Assembly: GCA_963281155.1 (NCBI GenBank)
Contig: CAUJLY010000006.1
Coordinates: 7,192,001 to 7,256,000 of the forward strand
Reading direction: 5' to 3'
Source of the DNA: Rhabditophanes sp. KR3021
Taxonomy: Eukaryota > Nematoda > Chromadorea > Rhabditida > Alloionematidae
DNA: 64,000 nucleotides
Below the pieces are notes generated by a model. It was not told the DNA's origin. It did not search any database and was given only the letters and a program-made list of their open reading frames with translations. The translations under genes and the position numbers were made by a program. Shown one piece after another: positions 47,918-61,715 of this stretch (its first letter is position 1; the number at the start of each line of letters is the position of its first letter).

Positions 47918-49748
47918 TCAAATAATATCAAGCGTCTTCTTTCTTTCTCGATCTCTGATTTCGATGTCAAGGTAAAATGCTAAAGCTCTTTTCTCTTCGA
48001 TTAATCTTTGGCGGTGGTTTACCTCTTGTACTTCCAAGATTTTAAGAAAATTCTCTAATTCAGGAACTTCAAACGATACCCAACTAATTTCACTGTCATC
48101 ATTTTCCTGTAAAACAAATTCAAATAAACCATCATCAATTGGTTTCATTAGTTCAAATAAATTACACGGCAATTCATCATCATTAACTTTTTTTAACCTT
48201 TCATCATCTTCTTTGAGATGGTAATAGAGTGCAAACTTTCGTGGATTATCAGCAACTTTTAGTTTGGTTAGTAAATATGTTATTAAACGAGAAGATTTTA
48301 CATCGCCTTTCACTGAAATAAGTTTGCTCGTGTTTTTGGGAACGTACATAGAGGTAATAGTACCAATTGGTAAAGAAGGACTACCGGTCCCTAATTGTAT
48401 AGTTTCATTTTTCTCGACAACATTAATGGGTCTTTTGAGATTTAACTTGATGCGTATCTTGATTTTTTCAACCGAATCTGAATTAACGACTTGCTCAACT
48501 GTCTCAATTTTTTCATATGATTTTTGGCTAGCCATAGTATTATCGTTAAAACTTAATTTGTCAACAAAGGAAGAACTGGTACTATCTTCAAACTCAATCA
48601 AATTAAAGCTTTTTGATGTATTAAGGTTAAAAGTATTACTTGAAGGCATTGTCCAAAAATCAGTTTCCTGTTCTTCAGACTTGTCACTTCTACTTAAAAA
48701 CATCAAATTATCATTTTCGGAGGGAGTCAATAATTCTTGTTTATTATTTGGGCAATCTAATGTGATTAGATAGCGACACTTTACATGACACGTGTATTGG
48801 CATTCTAAAATACATCATTTAGATATCATTCAATTGCATTATAGTTTAAGTTACCTTTACATTTGACGGCTGGTTTTAGTAATAATTCCCATATAAAGTC
48901 TCCACACTTGTCACACCACGTCGGATTAAAAAGAGTAATTGCTTCAAAAGTATGTTCGCCACCACTATTTTGAAAATTCAACGGAAACAAATTTGTCAAT
49001 GGTCCAAAAGTTTGTAATTCGAGGGCGTCAAAGCATAAAGTATCGCCAATATTTGTTATCATTTGCTTCTGACTATTTTTCCACAGTTCAAAATCTTCCG
49101 AAATTAATGTGCACGTTCCTTCTTCTATTTGAAATTCAATCGCATTCGAAGTAAAATCGCCAATATCGTTGTTGGAATCTAATGTATTTGTGTTTGTGGT
49201 TTGAGTTAAATTTGATGCGTTGTCTATACAGCTATCATCATTTTTGGCTAAACCCAATTGAATCAACCATTCAGCCATCCCCGTAATTTGATGAAACTTT
49301 GATCTTACAGCCGAAAACCAGCCCCTGTAAAAAATAATAGTTAGAAGTAGATGAATAATAATTAAAAGCATGTAAATAAATAATATTTAAAAGTAAATAA
49401 GTAGTTAGATATTCAAATATGGATAGATAGTCAAATTATTAAAAATGAAGAAACCTTTCTATGCTATAAAGTTAATGTTATTTTTCAATCACTCGGCGAC
49501 ATCAATGAACTACAATATCTAACCTGATAGAAAAAATCACATTTAAAATAAGTATTACTTTCAAATAAAGGTACTAGGTGTCGCAAAACGTACCTTGTTT
49601 GATGCACTGTCGCTTGTTTTTGATTATCATTAACTGTTAGGTTGTTAAGGCATTGATTACTATTAAAAAACAACTCTTCATCATCCATTTGATGGTTGGC
49701 TGAAATTGCATACATTGAGGGATGGAAAGTAAAGTTTGCTTGTAACAT
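47918..49748 (-). CDS. RASSF1/5-type Ras-association protein (C1-RA-SARAH)
   Basis: Three exons, 49748-49594, 49324-48855 and 48804-47918, give 503 residues. After a disordered N-terminal half, a C1 zinc-binding domain lies at about 185-235 (HTFEAITLFNPTWCDKCGDFIW..CKECQYTCHVKCRYLITLDC), with all His/Cys ligands present. The RA domain covers about 335-440 (KIRIKLNLKRPI, SSRLITYLLTKLKVADNPRKFALYYH, LFEFVLQEND). The C-terminal 50 residues form a SARAH helix (SWVSFEVPELENFLKILEVQE), which pairs with MST/Hippo kinases. This order equals RASSF1A and RASSF5, and the C. elegans orthologue T24F1.3. It acts as a scaffold between Ras-like GTPases and Hippo kinases in the cytoplasm and on microtubules. 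The C1 domain is interrupted by a 50-bp intron right after KCK. Confidence 0.94.
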
Positions 49749-50935
49749 AGTTATTTGTGGGTATAATAAATAGTAGGCTTTTTCTTTTTTGGGATAATAA
49801 ATTAAAAGGATGTTGCCATATATTCCCTCCTAAAAAGAGAACAAAATAGTTAAAATCAAATATTTATCAAATAATCAATGGAAAAGGAAGTAAGCGTGTA
49901 AAGCTAATAACATATGACAGTGTATGCAAATTTAATTGTCATGCATTTGAATTATTGTCGCTTGATAATAGTTCAGAAAGAGTTTTAACATTGTCCAATT
50001 ATAGAAACATATTAAAACTATTAGTTAAGACTTTTCCTATTGTCAACTCTGGGCCATAATGCATGCCAACTGTACATATTGATTAAACATCACATTTTGG
50101 TCATATTTTCAGCTATCTTTCGCTTGGATTAAAAAAGATATCCTTTGGCATAAAGACCTTTTCCCTGTCAGCTAAATTATATGAATATATAATATTGAAT
50201 GAGGTTATATTGACAAAAAAGAGAACTATGAATGTATTATGTTCATTATTATATGTATATGTTATTGTGTATTTAGTGGTATCAAATTTTATCCTGACGA
50301 CATGTATTTAGTCTCACAATTCATTTGGAATGTTCAAATATCAAATTGTAAGTAACGTATTATAATGAGCAGAAAATGTTACAGCAATCAGTTGTAAAGA
50401 AGATCAATGGTAGTAAAGTGGTAATGAATGATTAAACGGCTTGACCTATACGTTTTAACAATGAGGTTATCTAAATAAAGTCCTTTTGAACAATGTCTGA
50501 AAAGTGATTATGAAAACATCTGCTTGTAGGCACATACGTTTTTATTTTTGGAAGAATAGCCACAAATGACCACCATTTAAATAATTTAACATCTGCTAAG
50601 AAATTTTAAATTTTAAGTAATCAAATACGCATGAATAAATTATTATTTGTATTTTAGTTGAGTTTGTAGAAGTATCAATATTAGTTTGCAAAGAACATAA
50701 ACATATCAACACAAGTATACGATTAGGTAGATGAAATGTTAAGCTCGTGTATATTAATTTATTAGTAAGTGACGCAAAAATTGCTTTACTTAATTATCAA
50801 TAAAACAATTTGCAAATACACTATCACTTTTTAGTTGTCAAAAAAAGTGACAATACAAATTTTACCATAAGCTTACTACTCTAGCCATGTCAAATATTGC
50901 AGTTTTAATCAATAGTAGGATAAAATTTAAAAAAT

Positions 50936-51044
50936 ATGGAGTACGTCTTAGATATAAATAATATTGAGAACAATTTAAATCAAATGCAAGACCCTGAGAC
51001 AAATAAAAGTGTTATTAAATTGGCCATTATCAGTGGAGTTATTG
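50936..51044 (+). CDS. Possible first exon of an unrecognised small gene
   Basis: ATG with an A-rich leader starts a 36-codon open stretch, MEYVLDINNIENNLNQMQ to KLAIISGVIG, ending at a good donor (G/GTATGT). Codon content is less AT-biased than the surroundings. The next workable acceptor, CTTTTAG at 51297, would close the frame after 11 more codons, giving a 47-residue protein. No family recognised. Confidence 0.2.
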
Positions 51045-51369
51045 GTATGTGTGATCTGTAGTAGTAAACATTAATGTTCGTTTATATTGCATAAAATCAG
51101 TAATTACGGCAGTATGATACTTTAAAAATTGTTGCTATGTCTTAAAGTTTAAAAAATATGTATTAATATACATTCAATTATTTTGTACACATTAAAGAAG
51201 CAGGTATATGAGAGATGTATTTTGCAAGGGTGATAAGTTTTCTATCAATGTTTCCATTATTTCTGCATCACAAAATTCTACTTTCCCTGTCTTTTAGATC
51301 AGACAGAATGTTTAATCTCACTCTATGTTTAGTCATTTCCTTCTCAACTTTCTATCCTAAAAAGTTCAT

Positions 51370-51700
51370 GTAAATGGCAACATGGCACCATCTGCCGTTG
51401 AATCAGCTGTTGGGAAGTGAATATTTGTTTTTTGCCCTGCCATCTCATTCATCCTACCTCTGTTGACCTCTTTCGAACTTAAGCTACACAGTCTTGATTA
51501 ACATGACCATATACAAAATATCTCAGATGTCGTCGTTGTATGCTAGATTTAATGCCGACATCCGCACATGGCCCCCTAATTGTCTGTCTAAAATAATCAA
51601 AAAGTGAAAATGGAGATACTTTTTAGAGACTTGATTATTAGGGTGAAAACATTAGACGAACGCGCTATCACCTTTTGATGTGGGCGCAGTTATCTTTTCT
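51370..51700. promoter_or_regulatory. GC-richer island with E-boxes, possible enhancer
   Basis: Within the gene-poor interval this stretch is visibly richer in G and C and contains closely spaced E-box words: CATCTG and CAGCTG lie 20 bp apart near 51390-51410. No coding frame runs through it. Enhancer function is inference. Confidence 0.25.
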
Positions 51701-54700
51701 GTAGATGACATTTTTTATTCAAAAGTCTCATTAACATGTAAACATCTGGATCTGAATTTCTAGTGCTTATTAAAGTGTCAAAAGGAAGCATATACACGCT
51801 TTATAAAAACGTGTCTTAATCAAAAATAAAGTTTTAATTTGATTTAACTTAAACTTATTAGTTTTGAAAAGTTAACACTTTCTTGAGTTTAATGAAATAA
51901 TCTTGGGTTTTATTAACAACATCGCTTTTGCTACATATTTTTTATTATTGAACTTTTATAAATTCCATGATAATATTCCAATGTTGGACGTAACGAAATG
52001 GTCAGTATATGTACTATTTTGCACCAGGTTTTTTATGTTTATTTTTAACAAATACAATTAGATGTTATATATAGCTTCTAAGAATCTTTGAATAAATTAT
52101 GTTCGAATATTTGTCATCAAAGACTCTATTTTTATCTATCTCCGCATATTTTTAAACTTATTTTAGTCTTCAATTTCCGAAATATTCTGTTTTCACACAC
52201 CAACACACACAAAAATGCAAACTTCTTTTACGCCTAAATATGTTAATTTAGATAAATATCGTCATAAACTTTAAAATGCAATAATATTAACTCAAATATA
52301 ATATCATTTTGTTAACAAACAGTTAATTAAGAACATTTAATTTTGATCATTATGTGTTGAATTGCTTGGAAGTTTTTATGCTGGCTTCATTCTTTTTGTT
52401 CATAAACTCATCATATCTACATTCTAAGTCTTAAAAAATTGGTAAATTATTAATAATCAGTTGCTGATATAGTCAAGCCGCCTTCTTTCATTATTGTTTT
52501 GGTTTTGACATTGCTGACATTCATAGTATTCATGAATATTACGTTTATCTTTTAAAATTTACATTTTAAAACTAACAATATTGTTAATCTACTCAACTAT
52601 TGGTGTTTAACTCATCATTTACCATCACATTCTTAAGAACTTTCAGTTCCGCTTATCATATACATACATGGCGTCATCCCTTACCTATTTGATAATTTTC
52701 TTTTTTTTTAAAACCTGAACTAATAAGTGTGTGTCATTGTTATTATTTTCATTAGTCGGATACCGTTCACATTCCTGAAAGATAAATATTTTATAAGATT
52801 AAACTGAGCTAAAAATATTTGTATTGTTAACGTACCACATTTTAACCTTAATAATCAGGATGAGATTTGATTATTAGAAAATACTATCAAATTTAAGCGA
52901 ATATTCTTGATTGCATAAAATTCAAATTGAATTATGTCTTATCAACAATTGTCACGTGTTGTGTCGCTTACTTTTTTTATAAATCTAGTCAATTAAAGTT
53001 ATTAAGCACATTCACCGATGCCATCATCATTTTTTATATATTTTTATCTGAGATTCATTCAAATTGAAAGATAATTTGCATAGTTGCAATTATACATCAT
53101 AACAAGAGTACCTATTTAAAATAGTTTCTAGATTTATTTAATAATTGTTCATTTCTTAAAACTATTTATAAGATAACCAAATTGAGTTAATACTGCAAAA
53201 AATTCACAAAATTGTTACGAACTTCCCACAAATAATACATATTTTTTATAATGTTGTAAAGTATAGTAAGACAAATACAGTTAAGTAGTTAAGATATAAC
53301 AAGTTTATATTACGCAAATTATTACGTAACATTTGAACTTTAAGCCCCACTCAAACTTTATTCGGTAGCTTGGATTAAACATATAATACAAACAAGCATT
53401 TATTTATGATCAGACCACAATTGAACGAACTTGGCGACATATAAACCATGTTACATTAAAGGACACTTTATGTTTAATGGTTGTAACGGCAATATTTATT
53501 TTTGTAGTTAAGTGATGACATATTTAATAAATAGGATATATTTATATGGCTTCTTCATTGACTTTTTTTGCCAAAACATAACACACGTTCGTGTTTTTGT
53601 TGAATTTGAAACATATATGATAAAATAGTAAATTTTTTTATGTTTTGTGCCTAAGGATTAATTGATACTTAAATATACAAAACTCATTTGCTTTTGACTT
53701 GATAAATGGTAATCGAGAAAGTGATTAAATTAAACTTTTTACAAATGTTTTTAATTCTGTGCTAAACAAAGCGGCAAATACTTGCTCTTAAGTTTATGTG
53801 GTTTATAAATTGAATATACAACATTTTTAGCTTCCAAGATTTGAACTGTTACTTTAGTTTGATTAAAAAAGATGTTTGTCACAATTAGAGCTTGCAAATT
53901 GCAAGGAAACAAGCCTGACAAACAATTTGATATTAAATTGTTGATTATGTCTTCAAGATATCGTCTCCAAAACGCAGCGTCAATTAACAAAATAACTTTT
54001 TTGATTTCCCTATTTATGATAAGCAATTTTAAGTATTTCTTATAATGGAATTGACGTCAATTGTTCTATTAATAAATATCAAGAAATGGTGAGTATTTTG
54101 TATTTAGTAAGATTTCGTGCAGTCTTAGGTATGGAAAATATAATAATTCTGGGATAAAAGATTTGAAATTAGGGAGGATGACGTATTAATTTAATGCTTG
54201 ATTAAGACCTAACATTTTTTATAAAAAGACTAAATTCACTTTGTTATCTTCGCATTTCATCTCAAAAAGTTCCTTTGCAAAATTGTCTAATTATGTCATT
54301 TTCAAATTCTTCGCTAACGACACGCAATAAATACGCTCATGTTTTTGATTTCCTAAACAAATATTATCAACATGCGAAGGTATTGTTTGTTGCGCCACAA
54401 GTAAAAAATAACTTATTTGAAGACATGCAAACGTTCATTTTTTAATTTAAAATTGGCGTTATTTTGCTCCTATAAAAGACAGGTAAGAGTCGAGTACTTC
54501 ATATTCAATTACATCAAAATCTTCTAGAAACCTAATCGGCTATATTTCTAATTGTATTAAATTACATTACCAACGCATAAATGTCGATGAAATTTTCTGT
54601 ATCAATTAACTATTAATTTTTCCTCATAATTTATATTAAATTTTAATTAACTTTTAATAACTATCTCTCATTCGATCTTTTGCTCGGCAGAAGCATTTTA

Positions 54701-57700
54701 ATCATAGAGCCACCTGCTCTGGGGTCATCTGCAATCGAGTACCAGCCTTATTTGGACTTTCCCGTAGATATACATTCAAATTAAATTAATGCGAGAGTAT
54801 GATAATAGTCAAGAAATGTGTACTCTTTTTTATAACTACCATCCATATATCTTAGTATAAGACAGGAGGTTATTTTAGTTGTAGGTGACTGTAATATGTA
54901 TTAAGTCTGTGTTTATTTTACTATTCAGTTGCTTGATTGCCAGTTCGCGACATTGTTTATATTATATCAAAAAAGGACCGTACTACTGTTATTTCTACAA
55001 ACTAACCATTACTATGTCATAACCAATTTAAAAATAATTTTTTGAAGTTGGACAGCAGAATGTTTTGTGACAGTACGATCTGTGGCGTTTTTACAAAAAC
55101 AGTCTTATTTTCCAGAATACATATACACTTAGACTTATTTATATATACAACTTTTTGGTCATGTCCTTGTATGGGGTTTTTGTTGTGTGGTTCATCATTG
55201 TCTGGCATTCATTCACTTCTTTATACTCGACCCTTCTCCGTTCAATTCATTTCTTGACAACCAAAAAAGACTATAGAGAGTTTGTTTAAAATCGCAAATG
55301 CGACATTGGGCATGCATGCCAGTCCATTCGTTGTAGTTTTGGTAATCGCAACCTGCTCTGGTGGTTAAATTAGCAAGAGGATTTATTATAACTTTACATC
55401 TGTTGGCCTTTATTCCATTGTCAAGTAAAATAATTTTCTTCTCATTTGATTTGGCAAATTTTATTTACCAAGTGACAAGTCGTCGACAACTAAACTATGA
55501 TTTTCTTAATTTGGTAAAACTATTCTTTTGATCTCTACTCGATTTAATCACACAATGATCTTGAATGTGCATAAGGCAATTTCATAATATTATCCATTTG
55601 CAAAACTATGTATAATCAAATTGTCACCATGATAAAATAGGAAAGAAGTAATTCATAAATTCATCAAACTAAGGCTATTTGAATAATATTACCTAGTTTA
55701 ATAGTCCGATTGTATTCTTCAAAATACAAAGTACTTCTTATCCTATTCTAAGTTGTCAAATAAAAGCAATGTTAATTGCACAATTGCCTTCATAATTAGT
55801 TTACCAACTTTTAAAAATGCATTTTTAACATTTTACAAAAGTGATTCTTAGTAACTTTCACAAAACTCCAAACATTTTAGAATGTTTTTCTTTTTAATTA
55901 ACTGCCTTCTTTCATTAAATTGTTATTATTTGAATACATTTTGCTAATTATCAATCCTTTTCAACAAGTAGATGCAAAAATATTGACCTTCCTTTTCAAT
56001 CACATAATATTGAGGCATATTAAATTAAATTTGATCTCAAAGATTATCATAAAATATAATTAGTAACTAATTTGAATTAACAGAAAAGTTATTATTGAGC
56101 ATTTATTAATTTAACCTGATATGACTATTACCGTCAATACCCTTCACATCCCACTATTTTTCAATGCAAACTGTCAATATTTATGATTATTTGATTTGAA
56201 AATTACAAACTTTATCATCAAAGGTTGCATGCATAACAGTCACAGGAACTTATGACTCAAATTGAAATTTTTTCACAATTATGGTTGTGTCTTTATTTGA
56301 AAGCCTGTTTAAAATGTAAAAATGTATAGGGTTTGAAGACGTCGTTCAATTATTGTTGTTTTGAAATTTGCTTAGTTCAAAATTCACCATACGATTTTTG
56401 TTGTATCGCTTATTAGATCAACACACCTTTTTGCCTTAATTATAACATATACACATACACATTACTACAAATTTAGTTTAATAGTTAAATTTAATAATTA
56501 CTCCCTGGTTTTCTTTCAAAAAACTAACGCACATATTTTAATTTGTAACGACGATAGTTCTGTTTAAACCTTTTATAGTTTTGGTTAATCATATCTAAAC
56601 AAGGTAAAATAATATTATGTCTAGTTATTATTCAATTTTCAAAAAGATATCTTAATGTTTAAATAATTAATACTATTATGCATACAAATCTTCAGATGGC
56701 AAGAGGCGACAATAAAAACAAAAACACAAAATCATGCCTCTTCTTATTTTTTTGATACATTGTTTTTATGAGTAATGCTACATTTCCTTTGATACTACTT
56801 ATTTTTCTTGCACCAGCGTTTGGGATGTATATTACTTCTATTTATTTAAAAATTAATCATAAATTAAAATAACGAAATAAGATCATATATTCATTATACA
56901 TATTATTATTTATTATGCTGTTCAGATCCATAAAAAATGATGGTACGCGTGAACAAGTTGTGATTATTTCGAATAATCGTTGTAGACAACACACATAAAC
57001 CAACATATCATATATAGATTTTTTAATTTCAGAATGTTCCATTAATAAGATATAACTGTTTTATATGAAATATCATATGAAAAGGGCGATTTGAGAAATT
57101 GATGTCCATGGTCGAATAAAATATTAGTTTCAGTATATATTATGTTACGTATATCATCACTTTCATACTTATACACACTATTCACGCTAATTTTAATTTG
57201 ATCAATTTGCAAACATTTTCAACATATTAATGTTTAGTGTTTACTGATTACTAATTACTGTTTTAACTTATGTGATTTTGATGAAGTAAAAATGGTATAA
57301 CGAAATGTAGATGTTTTGTTATTGTTTACTACTTATTACTTATTTAGGCAAAAATTAGAAGAAAAGTGATTTTTATCAAACAACCTAATCTACAACATTA
57401 TTCCGTGTGATGTTGCAATGATTGCCTCAGCACCGACTTTAATATCATTTAACCGTCCCATACTCAATAAAAATTGTCGCCTATTCTTTTTTCTCTACCA
57501 AAATTTTTCTTAGTCAATTTACCTTCTTCTCCTTCTTTACCTGCATCTTCTTATTTTGTTGATGATGATGTTCAGCTACCTGCAGTCAATGTCAAGATAG
57601 ATTTTACATATATAAATATATATATTTCGCTGTGTGGTGATTGAAAGTATGATGAAGATGATGATGTTAAGTAATCAGTGTTACACATCTTCTATTTTCA

Positions 57701-59225
57701 AGTCTTTAAACATTAATATTCCTCATAAGTAGTCATATACTTATCCTTTAACAATAGGTATGTGAAGATTAGTCCTTAAAAAAGAGTTGCTCTAAATGTA
57801 TACCTACATACTTCTTTAATAATATCACTGTAATGTAATATTTGTGACGCACCGACTAACACACGTTAAACTAAAATAATAAAGTTGCAATATTTCGTGG
57901 CTAATGCAGTTCGACTCTTCCTTATCATTTTGTAAACATTGCATCAATCTTGTTCTCAACTTCCTTCTTTAGACAAAGTTTCTATTTAATCAAAAAATGA
58001 ATTACCTTTTTAGATAGTTTGTATTGGGGTTGGGTGTTGTAACTTTCAAGAAAAACTAACTATATCTAATATGCATTGTACATTTAGCGACTGTCATTAA
58101 TTTTAACTTACTCAATACTTTTATTTATTTATTTAATTTAATCGTTTTTAAATTTATTCAACTTTACGCTCATGCGTTTGTTTTATTCACAACATTAATT
58201 TCTTGAACGAATCACTAATGATAACATCTCTTTTGAAAGGAGTAGTTATTGAACATCTTTTTGTCAATTAAAAATTTTGGTAACAACCTTTATTCTTTTC
58301 ATTTTCCTTTTACAAGATGATAAATATTTAATTGTTACTTTCAAAAAAGACAAAATAGCCTTGCATAAATTCATGAAACCTACCCTAGACCATTACCTCG
58401 CCACCATCTCCCTGTAATTGTCTTTTTTCGAATGATGGTTGCATCTAAATAAACAAATTTTTTGCCGGAAATTGTTCTAAATAAAAATATGCATATGTAA
58501 TCATGTTTTTTTAGACGCCCATAACACTACTCTTTCAAAAAGGTAACGGTGGAAGAGAATTTTCGACTTTACAAAGAATCCTAAAAATAGCTAATATCTA
58601 CAATTCAAAATAATCTTTTTTTACTTAAACTCAGTCAAAGAGTAAATTAAACATTTTTATTTTAAATCGGTACTAGCAAATACTTATTTTTGTATCTCTT
58701 TAAACTTTTTTAAATGAATGACAAAAATAGTTTTATATCCTTCCGTTACTATCTCATTAATGTCAAAAACCTTTTTTTAATATTTTTTTATTGTCTACCT
58801 AATAAAATGAATATACATATGTGTTTATACATATATCTACATAGACGGTTCAGCTTCAACTGATGCATGGTGACTTTTAACTTTTTTGTTCCTTTTTGCA
58901 CCTTATCAATCCAAAATAATTTTTTTGACTTGCACCATTCCTTTCTTATCAACATGACCAAATTTGAAAAGATTGAATCTCAAGCCACCAATCAATGACA
59001 ATGTTGTGGTGCACAATTTGATTATAAATTATTATGATTATATTTAGCCATTATAACTTATTTTAACGCGAGACCTTACGTACTTTTTGATTGAAATTTA
59101 TATTTTATTATCTCGTAACCACTCTCTATTTGTTACTTCGAACCAACCCTAATTGCTTTTTTTGTTTTAGGTTGGCAAATATTTACAAGAACGGGCCACA
59201 GTTTTTATAGAATATTTGCGACATA

Positions 59226-60634
59226 ATGCTAGTTCAGGTAAGTGATATTGAGTTAACAAAAAGATTATCTAAATTTTAAATTTTTTCAGATGTCTGTAAA
59301 CAATAACAATGGTTTGTTGAGTAATGTAAGCGATCAGGGAATTGAATTGTCAAATGGTGCCAGTTCATCGAACGATTTTTCAAATGACGCCGAAGGTGTA
59401 TGGTCCCCTGATATTGACCAAGCATTCCACGAGGCACTCCAAATATATCCACCTTGTGGAAGACGAAAAATTATCCTGTCTGATGAAGGTAAAATGTATG
59501 GTAGAAATGAATTGATAGCTCGATATATAAAGATTCGATGCGGTAAAACACGTACACGTAAACAAGTATCCTCACATATTCAAGTATTAGCTCGCAAAAA
59601 ACATCGTGAAAGTCAAGCTAAAATAAAAAGTCAAGAAATAAACCTTCCAGAGGCAGCTCATCGTGCTGCTCGTGAAGTCGCACAAATAATGGAAAGGGGA
59701 TCGCATTCAAGTATTACACCTAGTCCAGAGTATTGTTTAAATAGTAATGAAGTGTCTCCTGGATCAGCACCCATAAAAACAGAAGTTTTTGCTCCTTACC
59801 CTCACACAAATGGAGCTCTTAGTCAATTTAATATACCCTCAGGTGTCAGAAATCCATTAGGATATATTAAAATGGAAAATGGGGGCAATGATGAAAATGT
59901 GTTTAACTCAAAAATGGAGAATGTAAAGCAATCCGTTGATATTTTGAATGTTAAAGAACATATGATTGGATCTTCTAAATTGGTTTTGTGTGGATTTACA
60001 GCTTACCTTCGCAACGGCAATGAGAAACAAACAAACTTAGTAGAAATTCCTAAACTTATTACTGAACCACTTGAAGTCATTAAAGCTGACGTTGTTGCAG
60101 ACAAGTTCCCAACTTTATTAAAAGAGCTTATTGCAGAAGGTCCTTCTGACGCCTTTTTTCTTGCAAAATGCTGGGTAAATTTTAATTTTGAGACTCCTAA
60201 AATGGATGCCAAGTCAGAGGCTATGTATGCGGTAGACAGTTTTTACAACTCCTTGTTTAATTTCGACATTTCGGTTTCGACAAAGGCCTGTTCTTTGGGT
60301 GTGCAAATTATTGAAAAAGCTGAGGTAAGATTATATTATTAATTCTCATAATATTTTATTTTAGATTTATTCTCCAGTGGGATATGATGGCCATGGTGTC
60401 TATCAATACAGAATGGAAAATTCGCCAATGTGTCAATACATGGTAGACTTGATTGCTGAGCTTAAAAATTTCCCCGACAGAAATGTTGTTAATTCCATTC
60501 TTGAAAACTTTTCTGTGCTTCAAATTATCAAAGCCCAACCTTCAGATGAAACAATTATGGTAATTGCTTTTATGTTTGAAGTTTCACCTGACCCTGAACC
60601 AACATGTCGCTTATATCGTCTTGTCAAAGATTAG
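59226..60634 (+). CDS. egl-44: TEAD/Scalloped transcription factor
   Basis: DNA-binding effector of the Hippo pathway, partner of YAP/Yorkie and Vestigial-type coactivators. Main exons 59290-60324 and 60365-60634 give 434 residues. A small upstream exon with ATG at 59226 (MLVQ) joins in frame at a TTTTTTCAG acceptor and would add four residues; either ATG may be used. The TEA domain is at about 38-105: [60 protein letters not shown] and QVLARKK. After a variable linker with two KxExxx-like sites (IKTEVF, IKMENG), the YAP-binding domain starts at about 220 ([18 protein letters not shown]) and ends with [26 protein letters not shown] likely 5' exon ends at 59237. Intron 2 is only 40 bp. Confidence 0.95.
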
Positions 60635-61715
60635 TATATTAATGAAAGGAACTGTTTTGCAAACTTATTATATAATTAAATCAAAATATAAGTATCAACT
60701 TCATTTCATTTTTGTAGAAAAATAATTGTAAATGAAATTTGCTTATATAACCTTATCTGCATCACACGTTTAATATTTAATCCTGTATAAGACACGCAAA
60801 CAATTAATACTTTTGAAAAGGCATGAAACGATATTGTTTTCGCTTATCGTATATTTTAAATTAAATCACAAACTTATCATCAAACTCACAGACATGAATA
60901 CATACAACGTTTATTTATAAAACAAAAACTTTATGTGCTTTTGCATTTTCTAGATTGTTTTTATATTTAAATTCCCTTTTGTAGCTCAAAACTAGTATAC
61001 CTAATAATATTAAACAAAAATCTTATTTTGGCATTGTAAAAAATAATTTTGTTATCATATTTATATTTTCTGTAAAGTATGTTGACTTTTTAAAACTGTT
61101 TTCATTTGCATAGCGTACCATTAATATTTCATTTTAAATTGTGTATGATATTTGAAACAAGAAATAAGAATATAAAAAGTGTATTTTTATAATGTATTTA
61201 ATTAAAATAATAAATGATCATTTCCAAAAATAATTGTCTTTAGTTTAAAATTTAAAATCATGTTCATAGTAGCCTTAATAAAATTTGCGATAAATCATCC
61301 GCAAATCGAGCTTTGTGTTCTTTATTTTTTTTGAATATAATAAAAGTTAACACACTTAATCAAGTCCTGCAAATTATGGGACAGATGTCTTACAAATGCC
61401 CATTTGACATCTTCTTTATATAGCCTCGTTTGCACGACACATGCATTTATCTCAAAATATTACATTTTCATTGTGCTTTAAACATTAGGCAAAAAGTTCT
61501 TCGCTGCCAATGCTTTACTACATACAACAAACTGCATATGATATATACATTTGTCGATTTTTGGTTGCCAACAAGATATATAAAAGCATGACAACATGAA
61601 AAGCTAAATATATATGAATACATGTTCACTTAGTTCAATATTTATATCAGGATAGGACTAAGTTTATTGTGGCAATTATTATTTATTCTTCTTATTATAA
61701 GTTTTACTCTAAATA
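60635..61715. other. Intergenic, TEAD 3' UTR and promoter of the PON-like gene
   Basis: AT-rich, no coding signal. TATATAAAAG at 61577-61586, about 130 bp before the next start codon, is a candidate TATA box. Confidence 0.5.

Larger units (their letters stand above)
49749..59225. other. Gene-poor 9.5-kb interval upstream of TEAD
   Basis: No conserved gene was found on either strand. It holds one exon-like frame (50936-51044), a GC-richer island (about 51370-51700), a 34-codon hydrophobic frame (56768-56872), GATGAT microsatellite patches near 57560 and 57655, and otherwise AT-rich DNA. It is a natural place for regulatory elements of TEAD or RASSF. Undetected short exons of an unfamiliar gene cannot be excluded. 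Confidence 0.5.

Noticed and set aside
53751..54026. 91-codon minus-strand frame in the gene-poor interval
   Set aside because: Composition is somewhat protein-like, but no motif, splice partner or homologous family was recognised.
55017..55257. Opposed open frames of about 65-70 codons
   Set aside because: Overlapping frames on both strands with no conserved features.
59130..59150. Reverse-strand GGTTCGAAGT, resembling a tRNA B box
   Set aside because: No A box or cloverleaf stems at the required distance.
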